From Bacteroidota bacterium (GTDB lineage: Bacteria; Bacteroidota; Bacteroidia; Bacteroidales; VadinHA17), in the NCBI GenBank assembly GCA_006227095.1, contig SBFZ01000308.1:1-18882 (forward strand): 18,882 bases of DNA, read 5' to 3'. Shown here in pieces: positions 1 through 6,981 of this stretch (its first letter is position 1; each line of letters starts with the position of its first letter). Both the position numbers and the translations under genes were made by a program. The notes beneath the pieces are model-generated. The model was not told where the DNA came from, searched no databases, and worked only from the letters and a program-made list of their open reading frames with translations.

Positions 1-25
1 ACCTGCCATAAAATGAAACCGAATT

Positions 26-613
26 TCAGAGTGAGAGGTAAACGACGTCCGCCGTAACATGAATCACCCCGTTGTTTGGTTCAATGTTTGAGGTGATGAT
101 TGTCCAGCTCTTTTTCGTTCCCTGGTTGATAACCCCCTGGTAACTTGTATTGTGTGAGAGATACATTACCGAACCACTCTCAGTGGGATATGCAATTGGG
201 TTATTGCTCGGAAGCAGTTCCGGATCGGTAAATATCACCCGTGCGTTGACAATGTGATACTTGAGTACCGATTCAAGGGTGGCGACAGGTATTGCCTGGA
301 TATTTGCATAACTGTTCGTCTTCATGTAAGCCCTGAAAGCACTGTTTCTGGGGGCAATGAAGGTCCTTTCCGTGGTTCCGGAGTAGAGGCTCTGAAGACC
401 TGTGGCGACTATTGCCTCTTCCATCAGTGAGAGTGAGTCGGTAGTCTGTATGAACACCCATGCGTTCATGTTTACCTTACCGCCGGGATTGCCATATTCA
501 TATTCGTAATCCGGCTGTATCTCACATGAAACAAGCAGTGCTGCAAGGGCAACCGGTGCAAGCAGCATCCTCAGAAGCTGCATTTTTCTATTCCTGGTTT
601 TTATATTTTCCAT
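26..613 (-). CDS. FAS1 (fasciclin) domain lipoprotein
   Basis: Predicted exported lipoprotein of 195 aa. The N-terminus is basic and followed by a hydrophobic stretch ending in the lipobox LLVSC (Cys30). After it comes an acidic, Tyr-rich linker (EIQPDYEYEYG). Residues from about 50 to the end fit one FAS1 domain: TFIAPRNSAF is the first conserved FAS1 box, LKYHIVNARV the middle box and NGVIHVTADVVYL the final box. FAS1 domains are usually adhesion or carbohydrate-contact modules. The gene lies 32 bp downstream of susD on the same strand, the position where glycan-utilisation loci often carry an extra surface glycan-binding lipoprotein, so a surface-exposed accessory binding role is inferred. 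The acidic residues just after the Cys would suit surface export but do not prove it. Met11 is a possible alternative start. An ATG on the same strand at 9-7 suggests a further gene begins just outside the window. Family is confident; ligand unknown. Confidence 0.85.
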   Translation of the reverse strand: MENIKTRNRKMQLLRMLLAPVALAALLVSCEIQPDYEYEYGNPGGKVNMNAWVFIQTTDSLSLMEEAIVATGLQSLYSGTTERTFIAPRNSAFRAYMKTNSYANIQAIPVATLESVLKYHIVNARVIFTDPELLPSNNPIAYPTESGSVMYLSHNTSYQGVINQGTKKSWTIITSNIEPNNGVIHVTADVVYLSL

Positions 614-645
614 GTCATTAGTCTTTGATGATTGACAACTCAGCT

Positions 646-2028
646 CTATTGATAGAACGGGTTCTGTTCAAGATTCGGATTCTTGTTGAGAGAGTTCTGA
701 TGTATTGGCCATACGATGTTGGCCTCATTGCTGAGTCCGTTTATCGGACCCATTGTTGAGATGGCCTTACCGGTGCGGACAAGGTCAAACCAGCGGTGTC
801 CTTCAAAACAGAGCTCCACTGACCTTTCCTGGAGTATAGCCGATTCGAGGTCGCCGTACATTGCAATGGCATCAGCCTCGGTGGCAAATGAGGGCAGGCC
901 GGCACGGGTTCTGATTGCGTTCAGCAGTGAGAGCGCTTCCGTCTTGTTGGCGGCACCACCAATCTTGTTGAGAGCCTCGGCCCTGAGCAACATAATGTCA
1001 GCAAGCCTTGTCAGAATGATATTCTGTTTTGCGGGTGTCGAGATCTCATCACTGACACCGCGTCCAAGGTATTTCCATATAGCCTTGGGATCAGCCGGAA
1101 CCATGTCATACACGAAGTCCTCCCTGAGATCACCATCTTCAATGGAAGCTTTCCATTTGACGGAAGGAGTGTAGATTGCATATGAACCGATGGCATAAAG
1201 GATCCTCAGTCCGTTTGTCTCAGTATCATTGTAACCGACCTCGAAAATACTTTCCTTGGAATAGCTGTTGGAGAACATCTTACCCCAGTCAGCTATCGGA
1301 ACCAGCGAATACAGGGTATTTGACATGACGAGTGATGACGTTGCCAGTGCTTCGGTGTACTTGTGTCTCCACATATAGACCTGTGTCAGAAATGCATTGG
1401 CTGAACCTTTGGTAAACATTATCCTGTCATTGTTGCTGTTGAATTTTTCAATGCAGTTTTCAGCAGCATATTTGAAGTCTTCCTCCACCTGGTCAAGAAT
1501 AATTTCCTTATCGGTTTTTCCGATGAAAATATCCTGGTCAATTGAGGTATAAGGCTCAGTGATGAATGGTACGTTACCCCATACCCTTACCAGGTAGAAG
1601 TAGGCAAGGGCCCTCAGTGCCCGGGCCTGACCTACCAGTTGCATGCCGGCAGGATCATCATCCTCATATACTCCGGGAATGTATGCAATGGCATAGTTTG
1701 CCCTGCTTACCATACGATAGAGGGCAGTCCAGTCAGCCGACGAGGCTGTATTGGTGAGGTTGTTCGAGAGCAGGGTGAGTGATTCGCCTGTCTGTGCAGT
1801 CTGCACATTGTCAGCCCTTCCTTCGCCCCAGTAACAGAAGTTATAGCTGAATACTGACTGGGCAGCATCATAGATACCGTATACACCGGCCTGCGCATCC
1901 GCAGTGGTCTTGTAAAACCCTGACGCGGAGAAGCTGCTCACGGGATCCTTGTCAAGGATGTCGGTACAGGCAGTCACCTGCATAAGCAGTATGACCGCTA
2001 TAGCTGTTTTTATATATTTCAATTTCAT
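646..2028 (-). CDS. susD: SusD/RagB family glycan-binding outer-membrane lipoprotein
   Basis: Surface lipoprotein partner of the SusC transporter that binds the glycan and caps the barrel. I place the start at the ATG at 2028. This gives a 460-aa protein beginning MKLKYIKTAIAV with a clean lipoprotein signal ending QVTAC (Cys21), 13 bp after the susC stop. The longer reading frame from 2064 would add 12 residues with no signal character and overlap susC. SusD hallmarks are visible: the TPR-like helix RALRALAYFYLVRVWG followed by NVPFITEP, the segment LADIMLLRAEALNK, ERSVELCFEGHRWFDLVR near the C-terminus, and the tail NPNLEQNPFYQ. Length is normal for the family (about 450-600 aa). It is transcribed with susC. 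The substrate cannot be read from the sequence, because SusD specificity is not predictable from motifs; the symbol is used in the family sense only. Confidence 0.95.
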   Translation of the reverse strand: MKLKYIKTAIAVILLMQVTACTDILDKDPVSSFSASGFYKTTADAQAGVYGIYDAAQSVFSYNFCYWGEGRADNVQTAQTGESLTLLSNNLTNTASSADWTALYRMVSRANYAIAYIPGVYEDDDPAGMQLVGQARALRALAYFYLVRVWGNVPFITEPYTSIDQDIFIGKTDKEIILDQVEEDFKYAAENCIEKFNSNNDRIMFTKGSANAFLTQVYMWRHKYTEALATSSLVMSNTLYSLVPIADWGKMFSNSYSKESIFEVGYNDTETNGLRILYAIGSYAIYTPSVKWKASIEDGDLREDFVYDMVPADPKAIWKYLGRGVSDEISTPAKQNIILTRLADIMLLRAEALNKIGGAANKTEALSLLNAIRTRAGLPSFATEADAIAMYGDLESAILQERSVELCFEGHRWFDLVRTGKAISTMGPINGLSNEANIVWPIHQNSLNKNPNLEQNPFYQ

Positions 2029-2041
2029 AATTCTCTGTATT

Positions 2042-5000
2042 TTAGAATTCCACATTGAGACCAAAGATCAGGGTACGGCTCTGGGGATATGCTCCCTCGT
2101 CAACACCTACCTGCAGCCCCTCATAAGAGTTCACCTCCGGGTCATAGCCCGTATAATGTGTGAAGGTCAGAAGATTCTCACCCGTGACATAGGCACGGAC
2201 CCTGCTGATTCCGGCTTTGGAAGTTATGGCTTTTGGCAGGGTATATGAGAATGTTACATTCTTTAACCTGAGGTAAGAACCGTCTTCCACCCACCTGTCT
2301 GAAACCCTCAGGTATTCATTCCTCTTCGGGTCATTGCGGACCGGAGCGGGATAGTCAGTCACGTCACCCTGCTCCCTCCACCTGTTGAGTGCATCTGTTG
2401 ATACGTTGTTGTAGGCAAAAACCCAGTTCCTCATGTTGTTCAGATGGCTGTAGATGTCATTGCCGTAGCAGAACTGAAGGAAGACATTAAGTGAGAAGTT
2501 CTTGTATGAGAAGTCGTTGTTGAAGCCGCCTGCAAAAAGAGGCTGGGCATCACCGATTATCTGCTTGTCTTCGTCATTGATGATATTGTCACCATTCAGG
2601 TCATCCCAGATCGGGTCACCGCCGATGAATGGCTTGCCGGTGGCTGATCCGAACCTTACCTGGTTCACGTTGTCTTCATCACGGGCATATACACCGAGGA
2701 ACTTCCAGCCGTAGAATGTTCCGATTGGCTGCCCTTCCTGCAGGATATGATATGTTCCGTTCTGGATATAGCCGTTGGTCAGCACTTCATCAGGGAGATC
2801 CACAACCTCGTTCCGGTTGAATCCTATGTTGAAGCTGCTTGACCACTGGAATTCACGGTTTATGTTGTGGGTGTTGATGGCAAACTCCATCCCCCTGTTT
2901 GAAATATCACCTATGTTGCGTGTGATGTACCCAAAACCGGTGGTCTCAGGAATAGGAACCGCAAAGAGAAGATCTGAGGTATTCTTGATGTAGAAGTCGC
3001 CCACGAAGCTCACGCGGTTATTGAACATTGCGAGGTCAAACCCGAGGTTGTACTGGGTGGTTACCTCCCACCTGAGCCCCTGGTTCGGCATGACGGTAGG
3101 AGATGCTCCCGAATAGGTGAGGTAGTTGGTACCTATTGCGAATTCACCTCCCGAGACATAATTGGGGATTGCCTCGTTTCCGGTCTGGCCTATGCTGAGC
3201 CTGAGTTTTCCGTCATCGAGGAACCCGAGGCCATCGGCGAATGATTCATCGGAGAACCTCCAGGCAGCAGATGCTGAAGGGAAGTAACCGAACCTGTTCT
3301 CGGCACCGAACCTTGAAGATCCGTCAGCCCTGATGTTGGCTTCGGCAAGGTACCTGCCCTTATAATTGTAGGAGATCCTTCCGAAGTAGGAAAGCATTGA
3401 GTGCTCATCAGTCCTGTTCACCGCCTGGTTTGATATGGTACCTGCACCATTGAGCGTGCGGATATTGTCACTTGCGAAATAGAGGCCGTCAAGACCGGTG
3501 GTCTCCATCTTCCAGTCCTGCATGCTGAAACCGGCCATAGCCCCCAGTTCATGCCCTTCCCCGATGGTTGCATTGTAGGTAAGGTAGTTTTCGTTGGCCC
3601 AGGTCATGTTGGTCCTTGACCTTACTGCACCCCAGTTGTACCCGGCACGGTAGTCAACCGTTGTGGGATAGAACTCATCCTCCTTCATTGAGATGAAGTC
3701 GATGCTGACGCTGGTCCTGAACATCAGGTTCTTTAATATATTGTACTCGAGGTACTGGTTCCCGATGATCCTGTTGGTGACATTCAGGTGTGTACACTCC
3801 TCTGCCATTCCTACAGGGTTCCTTTTACCGTTGAAATAATTTATAGGTGATCCGTCAGGGTATGTAAGGGAATAAATGGGAGGTCTTACGAGGATAGACT
3901 GGACGAGGCTGAGGTTGCCTGTACCGCCGGCATTTATCCTGTTGTTGCGGCCGTTGGTGAAAGATATGTTCTGGCCAATGGTAACCCTGTCAGATACCTT
4001 GAAGTCAGTATTGAGCCTTGAAGTTATTCTCTTGTAGTTTGAAGCAAGGAAGATACCATCCTGGTCAAGGTAGGATGTACTGAAGGCATATCGTGCCGCT
4101 TCGGTTCCGCCCTGGACACCCAGGTCAACCTGGTGCTGCCATGCCTTTCTGTACATCACGCTCTGCCAGTCAACATCACCGTTGTTCATCGGGTTGAGTG
4201 AGTCAATGGCAGTCCAGTGAGGTTCAGAGGGTGTGGTTGCATTGTTGTACCTGTCAAGGTTTTTATAGGTATCAATGATTATCTCACGCCACTGCTGAGC
4301 GTTGAGGACGCCCAGGTGGCGGGTGATTTCACTTACACCGCTGAAGTAGTTGAGACTTACCCTGGCCTTTCCTTCCTTTCCTCTTTTGGTTGTTATCAGC
4401 ACAACACCGTTTGCAGCCCTGGAGCCATAGATGGCGGTTGAGGCAGCATCCTTGAGGACTTCTATTGATTCGATGTCACCGGGGTTAATGTCAGCCAGAG
4501 GGTTCAGACCGTGCAGGTCATAGCCGTTCAGGGTGCTGAGGGTATTTGATTCCACGGGCACACCGTCGATAACATAAAGCGGATCATTGCCGGAGTTGAG
4601 GGAGGAATATCCTCTCACCCTGACCGTGATGCCGGCGCCCGGAGCTCCTGAGTTTGCTGTTACGAATACACCCGGAGCCCGGCCCTGAAGGGCTGAAAGC
4701 ACATCCTTGACAGGTGTATCTTCTATATTGGAAGCACTTATTGATGAGATTGAACCGGTAAGATCCCTCTTTTTCTTGAAGCCGTAGCCTATTACCACCA
4801 GCTCTTCAATCATGGTCACGTCACTCTGCATTCCGATGTTCAGTACCTGGCGTGCTCCCACTGTAACTTCCTGCGGGGCATAACCCACGGAGGTAAACAC
4901 CAGCACGCTGTTGTTTGACGGGACATCAATTGCAAATGTTCCGTCAAGGTCTGACGCAACGCCGGTGGTTGTACCTTTGATAACAATTGTCACACCCGGA

Positions 5001-5188
5001 AGCACTTCACCCGTTGTTGCATCGGTGACAGTCCCGGTGACTCTTTTCTGCTGCAGGTTCAGGGTTGAAGCAGCGGCAGCGCTGAAAATCATCAGCACTG
5101 ACAGCATGATCATGAACCCTGGCAGCAGTACCGCCTTCTTCCAGCTCCTTTCGGGGCGGAAGAGTACGTTCAGTTGCTTTTTTTTCAT
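2042..5188 (-). CDS. susC: SusC/RagA family TonB-linked outer-membrane transporter
   Basis: TonB-dependent receptor of 1048 aa that imports oligosaccharides or other large ligands across the outer membrane with SusD. Order of parts: signal region at about 1-41 with a long basic start and hydrophobic core; a carboxypeptidase-D-like beta-sandwich at about 48-125 (VTGTVTDATTGEVLPGVTI, VFTSVGYAPQEV); a TonB box and plug start near EELVVIGYGFKKKRDLTGS; a plug with the SusC signatures DPLYVIDGVPV and SIEVLKDAASTAIYGSRAANG; then a barrel ending in RTLIFGLNVEF with the terminal Phe typical of outer-membrane proteins. There is no STN domain, so no sign of anti-sigma signalling. Length is typical. It heads the operon susC-susD-FAS1 and is preceded by a good Bacteroidota promoter with a LacI-type operator over its -33 element, so repression by the divergent regulator is likely. 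Substrate unknown. Confidence 0.97.
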   Translation of the reverse strand: MKKKQLNVLFRPERSWKKAVLLPGFMIMLSVLMIFSAAAASTLNLQQKRVTGTVTDATTGEVLPGVTIVIKGTTTGVASDLDGTFAIDVPSNNSVLVFTSVGYAPQEVTVGARQVLNIGMQSDVTMIEELVVIGYGFKKKRDLTGSISSISASNIEDTPVKDVLSALQGRAPGVFVTANSGAPGAGITVRVRGYSSLNSGNDPLYVIDGVPVESNTLSTLNGYDLHGLNPLADINPGDIESIEVLKDAASTAIYGSRAANGVVLITTKRGKEGKARVSLNYFSGVSEITRHLGVLNAQQWREIIIDTYKNLDRYNNATTPSEPHWTAIDSLNPMNNGDVDWQSVMYRKAWQHQVDLGVQGGTEAARYAFSTSYLDQDGIFLASNYKRITSRLNTDFKVSDRVTIGQNISFTNGRNNRINAGGTGNLSLVQSILVRPPIYSLTYPDGSPINYFNGKRNPVGMAEECTHLNVTNRIIGNQYLEYNILKNLMFRTSVSIDFISMKEDEFYPTTVDYRAGYNWGAVRSRTNMTWANENYLTYNATIGEGHELGAMAGFSMQDWKMETTGLDGLYFASDNIRTLNGAGTISNQAVNRTDEHSMLSYFGRISYNYKGRYLAEANIRADGSSRFGAENRFGYFPSASAAWRFSDESFADGLGFLDDGKLRLSIGQTGNEAIPNYVSGGEFAIGTNYLTYSGASPTVMPNQGLRWEVTTQYNLGFDLAMFNNRVSFVGDFYIKNTSDLLFAVPIPETTGFGYITRNIGDISNRGMEFAINTHNINREFQWSSSFNIGFNRNEVVDLPDEVLTNGYIQNGTYHILQEGQPIGTFYGWKFLGVYARDEDNVNQVRFGSATGKPFIGGDPIWDDLNGDNIINDEDKQIIGDAQPLFAGGFNNDFSYKNFSLNVFLQFCYGNDIYSHLNNMRNWVFAYNNVSTDALNRWREQGDVTDYPAPVRNDPKRNEYLRVSDRWVEDGSYLRLKNVTFSYTLPKAITSKAGISRVRAYVTGENLLTFTHYTGYDPEVNSYEGLQVGVDEGAYPQSRTLIFGLNVEF

Positions 5189-5199
5189 AATTTTGAGAG

Positions 5200-5279
5200 T
5201 TTAGGGTTTTTGGATAAATCCTGACAAACGACTGCTCCCGGGTATCATCCGCAGAATGTTACCGGGAGCGGTTTTTTAT
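5200..5279 (+). ncRNA. Candidate cis-antisense small RNA opposite the susC leader
   Basis: On the plus strand an exact TAnnTTTG element (TAATTTTG, 5188-5195) would start transcription at about 5202. A strong intrinsic terminator lies at 5231-5277. Together they would define an RNA of about 75 nt, fully complementary to the 5' leader of susC just upstream of its start codon. Cis-encoded antisense RNAs in this position are known from Bacteroides glycan-utilisation loci, where they repress the susC-type gene. No plus-strand gene lies upstream, so the terminator has no other obvious purpose. Against it: no good -33 TTTG lies about 20 bp upstream of the -7 element (only GTTC-like bases near 5169), and the hairpin could instead act within the susC mRNA leader. 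The boundaries are estimates. Confidence 0.4.
5231..5277 (+). terminator. Intrinsic terminator-like hairpin in the susC leader region, plus-strand orientation
   Basis: The arms at 5231-5241 (ACTGCTCCCGG) and 5262-5272 (CCGGGAGCGGT) pair over 11 bp with one G-U. Two further pairs form if G5242 is bulged, leaving a loop of about 15 nt. The T-run 5272-5277 follows directly. In the minus orientation the hairpin has an A-tract before it but no T-tract after it, so it reads as a terminator only on the plus strand. In the susC mRNA the same bases would form a leader stem-loop about 45 nt before the start codon. Confidence 0.65.
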
Positions 5280-5337
5280 TGTTAATTCATATTATTGATT
5301 ATCAATTGAATAATAATTCAGGAGGTTTCTCACAGAT

Positions 5338-5369
5338 CAAATTTATGACAACAAAATCAAAAAAGCAAA
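5338..5369 (-). promoter_or_regulatory. susC promoter (Bacteroidota type)
   Basis: Reading on the minus strand, TTTG (5369-5366) is followed after exactly 20 bp by TAAATTTG (5345-5338). This is an exact match to the Bacteroidota -33 TTTG and -7 TAnnTTTG elements with normal spacing. The start of transcription would be near 5331, giving a leader of about 143 nt before the susC ATG. The -33 element lies inside the palindromic operator at 5365-5376, so a bound repressor would block it. Confidence 0.75.
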
Positions 5370-5376
5370 CGTTTGC
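5365..5376. promoter_or_regulatory. LacI-family operator over the susC -33 element
   Basis: Perfect 12-bp palindrome GCAAACGTTTGC with a central CpG, the hallmark of LacI/GalR-family operators in which the hinge helix inserts at the central CG step. With flanks it reads AAGCAAACGTTTGCGT, one base from the classic PurR box. The divergent regulator gene and the second copy at 5544-5553 support it as the regulator's own site. It overlaps the TTTG of the susC promoter. Confidence 0.8.
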
Positions 5377-5543
5377 GTAAAAAATTAACATATCGTGAAC
5401 TATTTTAACATTAAGGGGTATTATGACATGTGTTTCAAGAGCTGGTCCCGGATAGGATGTCATACATATTTCACTATTTTACTGAGTTTTAATGTCAATC
5501 GTAGTTCAAGATAATGAATTAATGCATAATTTCGCATATTGAT

Positions 5544-5553
5544 CAAACGTTTG
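5544..5553. promoter_or_regulatory. Second LacI-family operator, upstream of the regulator gene
   Basis: Perfect 10-bp palindrome CAAACGTTTG, identical to the core of the site at 5365-5376 and ending 29 bp before the regulator's ATG. It is probably used for autoregulation. The centre-to-centre distance to the first site is 178 bp, close to 17 helical turns at 10.5 bp per turn. Confidence 0.75.
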
Positions 5554-5582
5554 CACTTGAACCATTGTATTAACTTTATGCC

Positions 5583-6620
5583 ATGCCCGGCTCAAGAGTG
5601 ACAATAAAGGATCTGGCAAAGAGGATGAACCTGTCGGTTTCAACCATCTCCAGGGCCCTGCACAACAATCCAAGCATCGGCGAGAAGACCACACGTGAAG
5701 TCTGGAAGCTCGCAGAACAGCTCGGATATTTTCCCAATTCGGTGGCATCCAACCTGCGGCGGAGAAAAACCAATATGATAGGAGTCATTGTGCCCCGCAT
5801 TGATATCGCCTTCCACTCACACGTTATCAGCGGCGTGGAGGAGATAGCATACAAAATGGGTTACAACGTAACCATCTACCAGAGTCGCGACTCCTACGAA
5901 CGTGAAGTAGCCATCACCACCATCCTCCAGACAAACATGGTGGCGGGGATAATTGCCTGTCTGGCCCTTGAGACGCGCGACTGCAGCCATTTTGCAAGGT
6001 TCAATAACCTCAAGGTCCCCCTGGTATTCTATGACAGGGTAAGCAATGAGCTGGAGGCTAGCAAAGTGATTATTGACGACTTTGACGCGGCTTCCAGGGT
6101 TACACAACACCTTATTAATACAGGATGCAGGCGGATTGCCCATATTGCCGGCTGCCAGACCACCTCCATATTTGCCGACAGGCTTGAGGGATACAAGGCG
6201 GCCCTGCAAAGGAACAACCTCCCCTTTGACCCCAACCTGGTCTGCTGTGCCAATGACCTCAGCTATGAGGAGGGTGCCAGGTGCGCAAGGAAACTTATCA
6301 GGCTGGCAGCAATGCCTGACGGAATTTTCTGTGCCAATGACTATACAGCCATCGGCGCAATCCAGGTAATAAAAAAGGCTAATCTTAAAATCCCGGATGA
6401 TATTGCCGTGGCCGGATTCAGCAACTACCCCGTCTCAACAATCATAGAGCCGGCGCTGACCACCATTGATGACCGTGCCGCAGAGATGGGGAAGACTGCC
6501 GCCCGCATGCTGATAAGGCAGATTGAGGAGCGCGACGTAAACATTGCCTCGGAAACCATCGTTCTCAGGACTGACCTGATTGTACGTGATTCAACGGGAA
6601 AAGAGAAGGTAAATGCCTGA
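5583..6620 (+). CDS. LacI/GalR family transcriptional regulator
   Basis: A 345-aa DNA-binding regulator, most likely a sugar-responsive repressor of the divergent susC operon. The N-terminal helix-turn-helix is intact (VTIKDLAKRMNLSVSTISRAL, about residues 6-26). A hinge region with ASNLRRRKT at about 55-63 follows, where the Leu would enter the operator's central CG. From MIGVIVP onward is a periplasmic-binding-protein-like effector domain with typical landmarks: LVFYDRV, RRIAHIAG, DGIFCANDYTAIGAIQVIKKANLKIPDDIAVAGFSN and LTTIDDRAAEMGKTAA. The C-terminus stops about ten residues after the last core strand (LIVRDST), so the LacI-type tetramerisation tail is absent and a dimer is expected. The ATG at 5583 is the first in frame that keeps the HTH whole; an ATG at 5578 is out of frame. 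The effector is unknown, and the PurR-like operator does not by itself mean purine control. Confidence 0.93.
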   Translation: MPGSRVTIKDLAKRMNLSVSTISRALHNNPSIGEKTTREVWKLAEQLGYFPNSVASNLRRRKTNMIGVIVPRIDIAFHSHVISGVEEIAYKMGYNVTIYQSRDSYEREVAITTILQTNMVAGIIACLALETRDCSHFARFNNLKVPLVFYDRVSNELEASKVIIDDFDAASRVTQHLINTGCRRIAHIAGCQTTSIFADRLEGYKAALQRNNLPFDPNLVCCANDLSYEEGARCARKLIRLAAMPDGIFCANDYTAIGAIQVIKKANLKIPDDIAVAGFSNYPVSTIIEPALTTIDDRAAEMGKTAARMLIRQIEERDVNIASETIVLRTDLIVRDSTGKEKVNA

Positions 6621-6981
6621 AAAGATTGAGTGAAACAACCTCTCCAATACAACGGAACAATAAGAGAGAAACAGTATTTCACCCGGTGACGAACTGATGT
6701 TGCCGCCTGGTTTTCATTCACTTGTTTGATTATCTCATTTTGACCGGATGGAGCTTAACCAATACAAATTATTAATCCCATTCATGAGTTTCTGCCCGTG
6801 CAAGTTTCATATTTCATTTTTTTTAATACTTTTACGCGGCTTTTAACCCAAAAGACGGAAAAAAGCATCCTGAATCAACCAACATTAAACAGTTTGTATC
6901 TTTACCACAGCCCGAAAATTGATAACCCTTAAGCAAAAGATGCACAATAAACTCTAAAATGTGTAATTAAAACAGAAGCTC
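6621..6981. other. Intergenic stretch upstream of the OmpP1/FadL gene
   Basis: This 361-bp, mostly AT-rich stretch holds no credible gene. A possible -7 element TATCTTTA at 6897-6904 (7 of 8 against TAnnTTTG) lies about 78 bp before the next start codon, without a good -33 partner. A weak nested inverted repeat (GTGAAA near 6630 with TTTCAC near 6678) follows the regulator gene but has no T-run, so no terminator is called. Nothing else was recognised. Confidence 0.5.

Larger units (their letters stand above)
5189..5582. other. Divergent regulatory region between susC and the LacI-type regulator
   Basis: This 394-bp stretch has no credible protein gene. It holds the susC promoter (5338-5369, minus strand), two LacI-type palindromes (5365-5376 and 5544-5553), a strong hairpin with T-tract on the plus strand (5231-5277) and an exact TAnnTTTG element on the plus strand at 5188-5195. 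There is also a small AT-rich palindrome ATTGAT-T-ATCAAT at 5294-5306, inside the predicted susC leader and of unknown meaning. From about 5380 to 5540 the DNA is AT-rich. No convincing promoter for the regulator could be fixed there: TAATTTCG at 5526-5533 matches TAnnTTTG at 7 of 8 positions, but its upstream element is poor. Confidence 0.7.

Noticed and set aside
716..1174. 152-codon open frame on the plus strand inside susD
   Set aside because: It lies wholly opposite a well-supported susD and its translation has no family resemblance, signal or regulatory context.
6621..6690. Inverted repeat after the LacI-type gene as a terminator
   Set aside because: The arms are short and far apart, and there is no T-run.
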